64,000 nt of DNA from Ophioderma brevispina (GCA_023653785.1 JAMKCH010014236.1:1-64000); one strand, 5' to 3'. Counted from the stretch's first letter, positions 45,125-56,919 are shown. The notes: generated from the letters alone by a model not told the origin. Program-made: numbers and translations.

Positions 45125-45367
45125 CTTTTCCTCTCCATATACTACCCACTGTTTCACATCCCTCTTTCTCCTAGGATAAAATGCAAAAAATCTAGCATAG
45201 ACAGATCCATGTGTAGCCTTCTCCAAGCCTTCAATCAAAGCTTCATGGGTAGCACCTGCAACACTGCGAGAAAACAGGTATTCTGGTAGTGCGGCATCTT
45301 CAGCTCTCAGATTGGTCTGCACTGCACTGGCAACAGCATCAAGATCTGGATGTAAGTCTAGAACATT
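45125..45367 (-). CDS. Exon C of the large minus-strand gene
   Basis: Acceptor cttatttccttgacattacag|AATGTT (45368/45367) and donor GGAAAAG|gtaaat (45125/45124) bound a 243-nt, 81-codon exon, phase 0 on both sides. It reads NVLDLHPDLDAVASAVQTNL, then AEDAALPEYLFSRSVAGATH, EALIEGLEKATHGSVYARFF, AFYPRRKRDVKQWVVYGEEK. This is clearly protein-like: amphipathic helices, then a compact YARFFAFYPRR segment. I place it in the same gene as exons D-F because of strand, order and fold logic, with VVPLATLNLQ of exon D following the helix. The phases disagree by one base (C ends phase 0, D starts phase 1), so either a small exon lies in the 30-kb intron or a base is missing. Confidence 0.7.
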
Positions 45368-45548
45368 CTGTAATGTCAAGGAAATAAGTTTACACTAAAG
45401 TTTCACCCTAGTTTCTAGTTTGTTATTTGAGCAATATTTATCTTCCAGGAACAACCATAAAAATCTTTTGGACTATATTATAACTAACCTATTTACAATA
45501 ACCAGAATTTTCATTAGCCAAAACCTGATTGGAATTAATTAACATCAC

Positions 45549-45616
45549 CTAAAGCAGCTTCCAAATATTTCAGCTCTAGCTCTCTTCTTCCCCCTACCAC
45601 ATTCTTAGTGTTGCGA
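45549..45616 (-). CDS. Candidate exon B, upstream part of the large minus-strand gene
   Basis: A good acceptor (catggttttttttag|TCGC, 45617/45616) and a donor (GCTTTAG|gtgatg, 45549/45548) enclose 68 nt. Its only open frame reads RNTKNVVGGRRELELKYLEA then AL, a helical charged peptide. Phase is 2 in, 1 out, which fits neither candidate exon A (phase 1 out) nor exon C (phase 0 in) exactly. Either boundary choice is wrong or bases are missing. The inner acceptor ...gtggtag|GG would make it phase 1 and match exon A. Confidence 0.35.
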
Positions 45617-45639
45617 CTAAAAAAAACCATGTAAGTCTC

Positions 45640-45870
45640 ACCAGGGCCGTACTTCGAAAATTGTGACTTTTTTTTTTTTAACATTTTTAGGTAAAAGTGG
45701 ACCTAACCCACCCCCCCCCGGCCTTTATGACTTTAAGCAACAAAGTGGGCTTTTCGCAATTTCCTCAATTTGGACCTTTTAGCAACGAATTAAGCAAAAA
45801 AGTAGTGGACCTTTGCCCCTTTTGTGTTATTTGGGAGGCCCCCCACCCCCACGTCGGTGCCTGAGTCTCA
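45640..45870. repeat. Short element with C and T runs
   Basis: Starting near CCAGGGCCGTACTTCGAAAA, it has a T run, a CCCCCCCCCGGCC run, repeated GGACCTTT phrases and an end near CCCCCACGTCGGTGCCTGAG. It resembles the other G/C-run short elements in layout. No clear inverted ends. Confidence 0.35.
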
Positions 45871-46114
45871 CTGTGACCAATAATACTCAATGGGGTTAAT
45901 ATGGCAGTGTTGCCAACAAAATTTCGTTTGGCACAGCACTGCACCGAGGGCAAAAGTATCCCAATTTTACTAACCACTGGTTTCTATGGACAAAATTCAA
46001 AGCTACTACCTGGGCACCCTCCGAAAGTACACTTTGAGAATCATATTCAAAGTAACCCAATTGGGCAGGTAAGGTTGGTGTTGTGCAACACTGGGTTAAT
46101 TGAATAAATCTTAC

Positions 46115-46253
46115 CATCACATTTATAATTGCTGTAGCCCCACAGCCGAAGCACCAATTTGGGGGGTTCCACCTGCTTATGTTTTGCTTCCTCCAAGTCA
46201 GAAGAAGAAACTTCGCCCACATCCTCATCATCATTGCTCTGCTTCTGTCCTTC
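46115..46253 (-). CDS. Candidate exon A, upstream part of the large minus-strand gene
   Basis: It is bounded by a weak acceptor (gaaagaactag|GAAGG, 46254/46253) and a strong donor (TGTGATG|gtaaga, 46115/46114). The 139-nt frame reads EGQKQSNDDEDVGEVSSSDL, then EEAKHKQVEPPKLVLRLWGY and SNYKCD. An acidic Ser-rich stretch before a more hydrophobic end is typical of a disordered region leading into a domain. Other frames over the same DNA are open too but less protein-like. Earlier exons and the start codon were not found. Confidence 0.35.
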
Positions 46254-47904
46254 CTAGTTCTTTCAACATCTGGTGGCATTTTCTGGAAGCTCCTTGATTA
46301 CTTTCATACTTTCAACAACATCCACATCAAATTCACATCACATTCAACCTCGCGCAATTTAGACATTCCATCCTTGGCAATTTGAAGATGCCTCTTTTAC
46401 TCAGAAACGTAGGGTGAATTGAACATGGTATGTTTTGAGGAAGCACTGGATGATGTTTGTGTTCTATTCTGTCAGTTTAGGGCTAACACATTTACTATCT
46501 GTGTTGTCATTGTTAGTCAGTATTGAATTGTGCCAAAATCAAGCAGCTTATTTCCTGAAGACTTATGCTCCCCGAAACCCGGCTAACTTTCACAGATGAT
46601 GTTGCTACTGCTGAGGTGGTTTTGCCCACTGGTGACAAGCTTCTCTCTCGCCCAACAGTGGGCAAGATTAGAACTCTCACTTGCGACCGGAACCAGTTTG
46701 GATTCTCGTTGGAGTAATTCATAGAATCTAAGCTATCTAGAAGGTCGGAACTTTTGAGAACGCAGCTTCTGAAGCCATTTCAGCGACCTTTCAACTACAT
46801 CAATAAAAACAAAATGAATAAAATTCTATATTATAAGCAAGAAATACATGTGAGCAACAAATTTGTGGAGTTTCCTAACCTTACCCATCTGACGCACTTA
46901 TTTTTTTTCTGACACACTTATGAATTTGAAAACCCTTATGAAACTCCCACAAATTTGACTGGTACAATGTAGGAGATCTTTAGTGCTAATGAAAGTTGTT
47001 CCCTGTTCCCTGTTAATTTTCTATGGGAAAAGAATGCGCCATGGGGATGATGTTACAACGAGACATGGCTTTATTTCGTATTGGATATATGGTTCATATA
47101 TTGCACTCGCCCGGTCTGTAATTACTAGTATCCGCCGAAGCCGTTTTAAGATAAGATCCTAAAATGATCACACATAAATTTAATAGACTATATGGATCGG
47201 ATTCTAAGAGAGCTTCAATCACTCCCCTGCGTGATTAGGGAGAGTGATTAAAGAGGCCCGAATCAGAGATTTTGAAATATAATTGTTTTTGTTTAGAAAT
47301 TAAAAATAGTCATCTAGATCTAAGCTATTCCCTAAAATGCTTAATTCGCAAAGATCGAGATGGATAATTGGAATCGATATTTCCGTTTTCCTGCAGTAAG
47401 CATTATATGTATAATGGATCGGATATTTCGTTTTCCATATTCAGAAGCATTATGTAGAGTATAACAGTGTCCCTAGGATACCGTGTATAGCAAAAATTCT
47501 CCCGGACCGGAAACTTTATGACTAAGTTTTTATTTGTCTAAATGAAGGACTCGAATTTGAGCTTAGTTTATTTCACATATCAAAAAATAATAAAATTATT
47601 TATATGCAAAAACCACTTTGATTGTGTTTGAAAAATGAGTGCGCCTCATCGGGAAAATCTCTGAGTCAAGCCTTTAAGACAACATATTTCTATATTACCT
47701 TAAAATTCCAGCCTCTGATTGATAACTCATCCATCACCAAGACTTTGTCAAAAGAAGCGGTTATCATTAGCCTTCTACCGTTTTGTCTTGTCATAAATGC
47801 CCGGGCAGCTTTTTTGTTCAGTTTTAATTTTCATTACAAAAGAAAGGCAACAACATGGGATAACATGGTGTCTCCACGCACAAAAGGATTTTGTTTACAG
47901 AACT

Positions 47905-48060
47905 GACAACTCAAACAATTGGCTGCATCCAGTAGATCGCTTCTGGCCTTATCATTTACAAGGATATATTAAGGTACTGTACTTGTTACACACATGCCAA
48001 AAATTTTGATGAATTTTTTTTTTATTTTTGGACTTAGCAAATCACTGATACTAGTGCCTT
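47905..48060. mobile_element. 3' part of a family B element
   Basis: CGCTTCTGGCCTTATCATTT, then GGTACTGTACTTGTTACACA, then TTAGCAAATCACTGATACTA and GTGCCTTTTA match the last 150 bases of family B. The left part is not recognisable. Confidence 0.65.
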
Positions 48061-49173
48061 TTAGGTTTCGCGAATTCATAAGTGTGTCAGAAAAACTGTG
48101 TCAAATGAGTCAGGTTACGGAAACTCCCAACCAGCCTGCTGAAATGGTCTTATTTAACACCTGAACAGATTTGCTTTCTGATTTCTTTGAAATTTTGCTT
48201 TTTCGAGGTATCCATTCTTTAATTTGACAACTGAGTTATGCTCACGATTCCACTCTTTTGATGGTTCTGTAAACTACCTTAAAATTTACAGGATTCCACA
48301 AATCTCAATAAGCATAGGGATGGTCAGACATATAGCATTTCGCAGGAATCCAGTAAACTCGATATAGATTTAGGGAAAGTGTAATTTGGCCTTTTTTTTG
48401 TGGTTTTGTACAAAAAAATTAATAACCAAACTCTTAAATTTCTAGGGGGGTGGGGGGGGTGGGGGGTCCACAAGGTCATTTATTTTTAATTGAACGAGTG
48501 CACTCTCATATAAATGGGCAAATTATTATCTTATTACTAGAAGAAAATACCTTTTAGATTTTTTCTTTCACCTCAAGTGCATGAGTAGATTTGAGTAAAA
48601 AAGGTCAGAAATCTTGAGTTTCACATTTCAAAATCCCTAAAACATGATTTATTCAAATTAGGACTCCTTTCTCAGGCATGTGAGGTGGTCTACTACCAAA
48701 AGGGTACAATTACACGAGATCCGAGCATGTCTACATAACTGCACTCACTGCAACACAGGCTACACCCAATATAGAGTGTCATGGACAGGATGCAGAGCAG
48801 GCTCATGTCACCACACATCTTGCTCAAAGTTTCCTTTTCAAGACCTGGCATTTCATGATGTACCATTACCCAGTCGGTGTGAAAGTTGAAAAAATAGGAA
48901 TCGTTTTAGGGTATGACATTGCACAAACGGTTTTTACACAGTTATGACAGAAAAAATGACCACATATAATGCTTTATGTATCACCATTTATTGACTACTT
49001 AGAAGAGTGTAAATTTTACAAATCACCACGCAAAAAGAACCCACCCCCCCCCCGCAAATAACCAGGATCAACCAGGAAATGAATACAGATTCATTTTAGA
49101 CCGAAGACCCAATGATAAAACACCAATTTCAAATGTCTGCAAACACAATCATATCACGGACACAAAAGTTTAA

Positions 49174-49514
49174 AGGTGCTTTAGTGATCCAGCACCTTCT
49201 GTTTTTATTATAGTTCCCTAGTAATCGTGAAAAAGCTTATTCACAAAATTTGAGTGATCCCGATCTTGCAGGTCTGGTGTTATGAGCAATGCTTTTTTTC
49301 CCAGGGTCCATAGGCCACGTATGCTGTAATTTCTGTCAGTTTACGGAAAGAAAATACAAAATTGACAATTGCTTTATCAGATACGACCGAATTTGCAGGC
49401 AAGATTTGGTACATGGGGGGGAATTACTTAAGGCGAATGGTTCAGATGATATAAAAATCTAAAGTTTTGTCGGTAAGTCGGGGGGACGAGGTTGTGGATC
49501 ACGAAATGCCACCT
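49174..49514. mobile_element. TTAA-flanked element, family F, copy 2
   Basis: It begins AGGTGCTTTAGTGATCCAGC after TTAA (49170-49173) and ends TTGTGGATCACGAAATGCCA then CCT. It is colinear with 23763-24106 (GTGATCCCGATCTTGCAGG, AGTCGGGGGGACGAGG). The right flank is not a clean TTAA. Confidence 0.75.
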
Positions 49515-49764
49515 TCATTAGATTTGAAATGCCAATAATACAAAATAATACCGTAATGGTATAGGCAGTACCAAGATTGTTAGTTCTGGCTCTTAGCTTA
49601 TAGTGGGCCCAGGATAGTGGGTCATACTCATCGCAGACTCGCAGACATAGTCTTCAATCTGCTTTAGCGCCAGATGCATGAATACGCATTGCATAAAAGC
49701 ATACATTCGCAAGGCTAGTGTCTGCAGACGTCATCTGATGCAGTATGAACCACTTTACGCTTAC

Positions 49765-50061
49765 AAGGCGGACTCAGAGATTTCCCGAGGGTGCACTTAT
49801 GTTACATTTCCAACAATTGTGTATTTTGCAGATGTTTGTCCATTATACTAACTCACTGTGTTGAATGGCTAAGCTCAATTCAAAGTCCTTCATTACAGAA
49901 AAATCACAAAACTTTGCTGTAAAATTCCAGATCCAGAATTTATCCAGTCATAAAGTTACAAAAAACAAATCCAAACCAAATCAAAACAACTATTTTATAT
50001 TTTAGATCATCTCAAATTTTTAGAATTGCATGATCATCATCATGAGTACTATATGACTATC
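49765..50061. mobile_element. Family D-like element, partial
   Basis: AAGGCGGACTCAGAGATTTCC then CGAGGGTGCAC matches the left end of the copy at 59311-59675. Inner phrases match too (GAATGGCTAAGCTCAATTCAA, CCTTCATTACAG, AAAATTCCAGATCCAGAATTT). The central palindrome is reduced to CCAGATCCAG. The right inverted end is not seen. Confidence 0.55.
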
Positions 50062-50065
50062 TTAA

Positions 50066-50413
50066 AAGTCCAACGAGAGATTTCAAGACATCTATATTTC
50101 TGTGATATTTAGTGATTCCATATAGATTAGAACACCCAGTAGATTCCCTCCTTTTATTTGGCTGTCAGAAATAATTTACATGAAACCAAAGGTGATTTGT
50201 ATATAGCTTATATTTTAGATAAAAAACAAGGCTGATTTCGTATTTGCTCCTATACGAAATTACAAATTCAACAATTTTTTGTTACCAAAGAAACAGTTCT
50301 CAGCTTAATCTTTTAATGGAATATTTTGATAAAAGTCTTTAGTCCAGTGCAAAAATCCAAGAATTTTCCCATTTTTTAGGGGCACCTGTTATTTTAAATC
50401 TCTTGTTGCACCT
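50066..50413. mobile_element. TTAA-flanked element, family M1, copy 4
   Basis: It starts AAGTCCAACGAGAGATTTC after TTAA (50062-50065) and ends AAATCTCTTGTTGCACCT, followed by TTAT. It is colinear with 173-525. Confidence 0.8.
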
Positions 50414-51439
50414 TTATTATATACTCCGTCCAGGAATTTATTTTCTCCTTTTCGCGGGTTTTGCCATTGCTAACGCGTGTGCTGCAGTGATTGGTTGATC
50501 TAAAATTAGCTGTTTTTGTTCAACTTGTTGCTATACCGGCCGTGAAATTGGCTTACTAGGTCCTGCCTTAGACTCGCAATGGAGAGAAAATATCTGGACA
50601 CCGTATAGTTTATTATTTTTATTACTACAAAAAAAATTAAAACTCGAAATTAGACTGAGTCAGTCTTTTGGCCAAGGCATAATTACTTTGGAGCCCACAT
50701 CAGATTTGCCACTGAGTTCTTGGACAAATATTTCATTATTTTGTGAAAAATTGTTTAGTAAAAACAATTTTCTAAGTTGCGTCAAAATATCCAAGCAGGA
50801 TGAATTCAGGTAATTCTGCCAACAGCAGTTTAATATTCCGTTGAGGCTGCCGAATTCAATAGCCTAGCTACTAGGGCGTAGCCTAGGCTACTGGACCCAT
50901 GCAAATATTCTAAGCATCCTCTCCATGCTTCCGTGATCATTTTCGTTGAGGCTGTCACGTATACCATAAATAATGAAATTCCTCCAGATTTTTGTCCCCA
51001 TTAGTCATAACTTCCCATAATTATAATATTTCACGCCGTTGCACTTGCAAGTTGCAGTGCCAAATTCAACAACTGCTACCACAGCATACAATATATTACT
51101 AATTACTATATTATAGCCTGCACCTCAAATCTGCTAATTCAAGAACTTTCGCGTTGAAAAAACATTGCTAACCATCGTGCAATAATAGAATCCTTTCTGA
51201 AGGTTGAAATCTTCACCTCCCTGCCACAGCAATTCGCGAATGGCAATACATTTTTTGGGTACCAGATTGGTGTCTAAACTGGCTAAAGGAACCAATGAAT
51301 CACTCCGTGGGCGCTGACATTGTTGTATCGAATTTTGGTATTTCCCGCAAAAAGTAGGAGACCGTTACCGCAAAACTGTATCTTGTGCTTCGATGGTGTC
51401 GAGATCGAGAGTGCATGTAAAGTCTTTTAAATGTGGTTC

Positions 51440-51990
51440 TAAACTTAGCATTGGCTTAGGAAGTTTTCAGGATTGGGGGCCCACCGTGAAGCGCCGAGTG
51501 GTGGGAGTGGGCGGGGGAGGCAGTGGTGTGGCGCCATTGATAGGGGGGCGGGCGGCAATCCTTCCCTCACCATTTTTTTCTTGGCCCCTACCCCCCCCCC
51601 CCCGAAGAGAAAATATGTATTTTTATGCAAAAATCAGCGATTTTGGGCCCCAGAAAAAAAAAAAATTCAATTTGGCCTAAATATGTTAAAAATCTCAAAC
51701 TTTGGAAGTCCCCCCCACCAATTTTCACTCCTCCCCCGCCGCCCAGAATTTCACTTCCCCCAAAAAAAAATACTTTTCCCCTTTTTTCTCCGCCCTAAAA
51801 AGGACCGGTCTGCCGACCGCGATGTTTCGTCGGTACATAACGGCCCTATTTTTTAAGATTTTGAAGGTGACCGTAACATAGAAAATTGGGTCAACCTGGG
51901 AGCGCAGCGAGCCGAAATGTTTTTAGTTCGTATACTGTTCCTCTCTGGCGGTGAAACGGATTATACATGTTTACGAGTGCGGGCGTGCGC
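51440..51990. repeat. G/C-run rich degenerate element
   Basis: The G-rich left part (GGGAGTGGGCGGGGGAGGC, GGGGGGCGGGCGGC) is followed by several C runs, and the right part reads GGGAGCGCAGCGAGCCGAAA. The latter phrase recurs near 13745 (GGCGAGCGCAGCACGCCGAAA). Open frames here are due to composition. Confidence 0.45.
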
Positions 51991-52339
51991 AGACCAGAAC
52001 ACATTGAGTTATCGTGACCAGACAAGCGTGGCAAAAATTTGGTCCACAAAAACCTGAATTTATGCTCGTTTTGTAGTGCACGAATAAATCAAATCCTTGA
52101 GGGCCCTAATGGCGAAAGGAGATATGGAAAAAAGTGAACAAAACTAATGAAAAAAATTTTTTATTTAATTATTAAAAAATCAAAACCGAAAAAGAAAAAG
52201 AATCCATGATCCGCAAAGTCGAATGTCGCCAATGGCACATCCACACGGGTACAAAATAAGGCCCAGCAGTCTGGTGCGTCCCCCCGCGACCCGCCTATGC
52301 AAGCCATAAATTCCCATATAACGTATTCTGGGCAAGGCT

Positions 52340-53420
52340 TGCGAGAAAGTAGCAACGCGTTGCGACATTTCGGCCACGCGTATGCGACCTTTCAGCAACG
52401 CGATGCGTGTTTAGACCAATGCAAAATCAGAATTTCTGTGACGTATTTCAAAAAATACGACCAAGCACGCGTTGCAAAGTATCTAGTCAACGCTTGTGGA
52501 ACTCACAACGCGTTGTCAAGCCTTCCACAACGCGTTGCGAGATACACAACGTGCGTATGTGAGTGCTTTAACAAGCGCTTTGCGAAGGTCCACAAGCCCT
52601 AAGGGTCATAACGTATTGCCGCAACGCGTTTGAGAAAGTAGGCACGCGTTGCGACATTCGGCAACTCGTTGCGGCGTCGGCCATAAAAATCATGAATTTC
52701 TGTGACGTATTTCAAAAAATAGATCCACACGCGTTGGCTGGGCAATACTTATGCCCGCTATGGCTTTCCAACGCGTTGGGTAGCCATCACAACAAAAAGA
52801 CGCGTTCGAGCTTCACAACGCGTTGCAAACTTCACAACATGCTTTGTGAAGGCAATAAGGGTCATAACGTATTGCCGCAACCGTTGTGAAGGTTTGGCAA
52901 CGCGTTGTGAAACTCGGCAACAGTGCGTGTGAGATTTATTTTTGAAATACGTCACAGTCATCATTTCATGTTTTGATTGGCCGAGCACCAGGCAACCCGC
53001 TTGCTGAAATGTCGCGCGGGCCAACATCTGTTGCTGAATGTCGCAAACGCGTTGCTGCAACTGTCGCAACGGACTCTTGCCGAAATGAATGTCGCCACGC
53101 GTTTGTGACTTTCCCACAAGCCGTTGCGTGAATAACGTTATGTCCCTTATGTAACTTGTTAAACCTTCAGGCAACGCGTTGCGAAGCTTGCAACGCGTTG
53201 TGCAAGCCGCAAACGCGTATGTGAAGGTATTGGCCACGCGTTGTCAACAAGTCTAAGGCAACCGTTGTGGGTCTATTTTTTGAAATCTCACAGAAAATTC
53301 ATGATTTGATTGGGCCGACACCGCAACGCATGCGTTGCGCTGAAGATGTCAGACAACGGCGTTGCCGAATGTCGCAACGCTTTGCAGACGTTTCTCGCAA
53401 CGCGTTGCAGCATACGGTTA
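52340..53420. repeat. Array of GCAACGCGTTGC-type palindromes in a large inverted repeat
   Basis: About 25-30 copies of CAACGCGTTG (full form GCAACGCGTTGC, some reduced to CACGCGTT or AACGCGTA) occur at typical spacing of 20-30 bases. Spacers are variants of GCGACATTTCGG, GAAGGTTCAC and AAACTTCACA. A longer unit, ATTTCTGTGACGTATTTCAA with AAAATA and a CGACCAAGCACGCGTTG-like continuation, occurs twice forward (about 52425, 52685) and twice inverted (about 52930, 53270). This makes the whole block an imperfect inverted repeat centred near 52850. ACGCGT is locally very CpG-rich compared with its AT-rich surroundings. Open frames on both strands are by-products. Confidence 0.85.
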
Positions 53421-54324
53421 TGGCCTTTATGCTGCCATACCGCCTCTCTTCTTCGTGGATAAACAGGCGTTGAACATTTTGACTGAATCGTTCAACGAAT
53501 GCGTTCAGAGGTCAAAGTCTCAAGAGGCTCAAAAGATCCTGGTTGGTGCCTGTTTTTTGCACAGAGGGAACTACTTTTATCCACCCCCTATTATGAATAT
53601 TGGAACGATGGTCCGTATTACCACCAAGAGCCGCATTACCAGGCGTAAGAATTTGAGGGTCACGCTAATGGAACCGCGATGTCCGTAATCTTGTGGTGAT
53701 AATGTCAACAAGATGAATCTCAGTAGATACCAACGCCACTACGGATCAAATCAGGTCATGACGGCGTAAGTAGTATTCCAATCCGTCATTTGAGTACGCG
53801 GCATTCCGAGCATTGAACATGCCGGTGCGTGTATTTCACTGCCAGTTCACGCTGGCAAAGTTCAAAGTGTGATTTTTTGCTTAGAGCCTATGTGAGAGTG
53901 CGCCACCGTGACAACGATGAATTACGATAAAGTCTATGGTAACAACCCGCAGGCATAGACTATAGTTTTCAACGATTAAGGGGATTGCAAAATTTCCGAA
54001 ATGGCAATAAAACTTTAAATCATGACTGTCATGATAAGGCACACTACAAACGCACAAAACAAAGCAAACCTCAAAAGGTAAAACAAAGCAAACCCCCAAA
54101 GGCAAATCAAAACAAATCACCTCCCCAAAAGCACAACAATCAAGAACATGTCAAAACACAATGAAACAAAACACAAGTAAGGCTAGCAATTTCGCTCGAC
54201 AAATTCAATGCGAAATTCGTTTATTTTATTGTTTTTAAAATTATTGAAAAGGATTCCCCAAGTAGAGCCTCAATCATGCCGAATGTAAGCTAAGTTAGTT
54301 AAGAGCGCTCATTTAAGACAGTCG

Positions 54325-54560
54325 TAAAAAAAAAAAAAAAAAAACAACCATTTAAAAACAACATATCTTGACCTACGATCTCTGCTGAGGCATTTTAAAA
54401 TCAGGAGGCATCATTGTAAACTATACTAAAGAAACTCAAAATTTCTCATTCATGAAATAAAAAAAAAATGATGCGGTAAAAGAACTGCCTTCAAAGATAA
54501 AATGTTTGGCGCGGACTTCTCCGATTAACAGTACTTGTTTTTTTTTTTTTTTTTTTTTTA
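54325..54560. repeat. A and T homopolymer tracts
   Basis: An A run lies at about 54327-54345 and a T run at about 54537-54559, separated by about 190 bases. They face each other as possible inverted poly-A/T tails, but no retroposon body is recognisable between. Confidence 0.5.
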
Positions 54561-55615
54561 AAAATATTTAAAGAATTCTGAATTTCATGATTTAGGCCTA
54601 GTTCCAAACCGAGGACACTCCATTTGACCATACTTTTCTATTTTAACTCTTTGTTTCTTGCCAAGCACATATAACATACTCAGAATTTTGCCGGAAATGT
54701 GCCTCAGACACAACTTCTCTCCCGCCCTCCCCGAAAACCCGACCGCCCCCCCCCCCCAAACCCCCCCCATCATTCGGCTATCGCCTACATCGGCTGATTT
54801 CGATTTCAATAAACATGTGTCTTGGTTTTAATTACAACCGCTCAGCAACACGACCTAAAAATGAATCGCGTGTGACGAACACACTGCGTACACGCAGCAC
54901 TGCTACGCTTTAGTTCGGCGCATAGTTTGACCAATTGGGCGCACCGCGTTGCTAGGTGCAATTACTTCACGCAGTCCAAGCGAGTGTGTTTGTGAATCGG
55001 TGTCACACAACTGCTGTTCGTCATCTCTGTGCTCTTAAAATATGCATGTAATTTCCTCATTTCTCTGGAACAACAATAAAAAAAAAGAAAAAGAGAAAGA
55101 GGTTCTATGAGCGCTTGTTAACTATTTTCTTAGATGAATTCCATTCATACACACAAATTTAAAATTTAATTTTAGCTGAAAATACTTGATAGCTCTTGAT
55201 GCTGAGCATTATACTTAAAGTAGAAATTTACTTTTGCATATTGTGAAATGAGTAACATAAATAAATCTTCCAAATGTATTATAAAGTCGCATTTTGGCTC
55301 TATTTTGTATATTTTTCGCATTTTCATTTTTCTACATATTGTTAATCAAAATTTGATTTTGAATATTCGTGTTTTTGGGACGAAAATTGAGATTTTTAAA
55401 TCGTGCCTAGTGGATTACAGCAAATAACCGTTATTATTTTTGTCATTCGGGGCTTTACCAAATGCATCGGGCTACGGCGTTTCAGGTTTGATCCGGTAGT
55501 GGTGTGAATTTTTCTTTTTGTAGATACGTGCAAATCACCGAAGAAAAAGTCTGGAAGAGGAAACCGATCCGGCCGCACAGAAATTTGACGAGTATCTGGC
55601 TGAATTTGTTTACCC

Positions 55616-55687
55616 ATCCCCCCCCCCCCCCCCCCCCCACCCCCCCCCCCCCCCAGGCATAAGCCACCCCCCCACACCCCCCCCCCT
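55616..55687. repeat. C homopolymer tracts
   Basis: Runs of about 20, 14 and 9 cytosines are separated by a few bases. They are probably slippage-prone and of unreliable length. Confidence 0.85.
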
Positions 55688-55802
55688 GCAGAAAAGACCA
55701 GTTCGTCAGTTTATCCCTCACTAGCTAAAGGAGTAAACAAATGTTTGATGAAGGAATGGGCTTTGAAACTCTTCCGTAAAAAAGCAGCGGAAATAGCATG
55801 AC

Positions 55803-55976
55803 CTGAAAACTGTCACATCTCTGGTAGCATGCATGATGTTGACAGTCATGGTCAATAAATTACTGAAACATCTAACACAAAAGTTGACGACAGAATGAAG
55901 TAGTGTCGAACTGCCATGGCAAAGCCGGTGTCTTGTTTTTGCTAAATGTTTGATGGCATCCAGAGGAGACCTTGTG
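55803..55976 (-). CDS. Candidate internal exon of an unidentified gene
   Basis: A strong acceptor (gtatcctttcttttcgttag|CACAAGG, 55977/55976) and a moderate donor (TTTTCAG|gtcatg, 55803/55802) enclose 174 nt, phase 2 in and out. The frame reads RSPLDAIKHLAKTRHRLCHG, then SSTLLHSVVNFCVRCFSNLL and TMTVNIMHATRDVTVF. It stays open to 55721. No family is recognised. It is on the same strand as the large minus-strand gene and upstream of it, so it could be one of its first exons or belong to another gene. Confidence 0.3.
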
Positions 55977-56166
55977 CTAACGAAAAGAAAGGATACGGAA
56001 ATCAGCAAATGAACTTACTGCATTGGCAGGGGGGTGGGGGGGGGACGGAGGAAAAAAACAAAACAGAGGGGGGGGGGTGGGGACTGGGATTGCGCTATGC
56101 TAGGCTGTTTCCATAATATTATATGCCTGCGAAGACGAGAGCTCCAAAGCCTGATGTGCATGAAGT

Positions 56167-56397
56167 ATGAAAATCTCTGTTGCCTCAGATGTCAAAAAAC
56201 TAATGCCTACTTATACGGGTGGCAATGAAATATCAGAAAGGATGGTAAAGGATGTGAACAGCAGTTACAAGCTAAGACCATCAAGTAAAACTGGTTCTTC
56301 AAGACTAGGCTGTGTGCCGTTGGTTACTACACCAAGCACGCCTCAGGCCTTAACCCATAGGCAGAGGTGCGAGGTCGTCCTGCACGCATCACCATAA
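56167..56397 (+). CDS. Candidate coding frame, 76 codons
   Basis: The plus-strand frame reads SVASDVKKLMPTYTGGNEIS then ERMVKDVNSSYKLRPSSKTG. A plausible acceptor (atctctgttgcctcag) lies at about 56190. Its composition looks protein-like, but there is no clear donor or family match. It lies about 500 bases before the DIRS reverse transcriptase and may be part of that element. Confidence 0.2.
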   Translation: MKISVASDVKKLMPTYTGGNEISERMVKDVNSSYKLRPSSKTGSSRLGCVPLVTTPSTPQALTHRQRCEVVLHASP

Positions 56398-56919
56398 AGA
56401 CCCTCACCACCGAGAGGATGAATCATGCCTATGGTATGCAACAGTGGTTAGCCCCCCATGTGAATACAGCGGTGGCGGTATAGCGCCCATGGTCCAGCTA
56501 GAGCCGTGGCGGCAGTAGGGCATGTAACAGAGGGCTCTGCTTCACATACCAATAAAGGTGAGGTAAGGCCCTACAGAAAGGCCTAAGCCTAGGCCTAACT
56601 TAGACACTAAATTTATAGCAGGCAGATTGAAACAATAACCTCCCCACAATGGAGAAGATACATCGGGATACAGAAGTGTCTTAGCACACAGTTGCAAGGG
56701 TGTACCATGTGAATTTGTACACACTCCCAACAAAAAAAAACAACAACCAAAAAAAGAAAAAAAAAAAACAACAAAAAAAAAAAACCAGTACACATGGCGT
56801 GAAGCAGGTATAGTAGGCGCCTACGAGACCCCCCTTTATTATTTAGTAGAACTCAGACAAATTGTCTAGAAAAAGGCAGGTTAAGATAAAGTGGAATCGA
56901 AGTTGGCGATTTTATTTCT

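Noticed and set aside
46513..46722. Open frames on both strands (plus: LTFTDDVATAEVVLPTGDK)
   Set aside because: Somewhat protein-like, but no family, splice sites or phase link to neighbouring exons; kept only as a note.
51393..51856. Open frames of 95-127 codons
   Set aside because: They overlap G and C runs with Gly/Pro-rich low-complexity translation on both strands.
52297..53688. Open frames of 101-159 codons on both strands
   Set aside because: They follow from the ACGCGT palindrome array, which is stop-poor in all frames.
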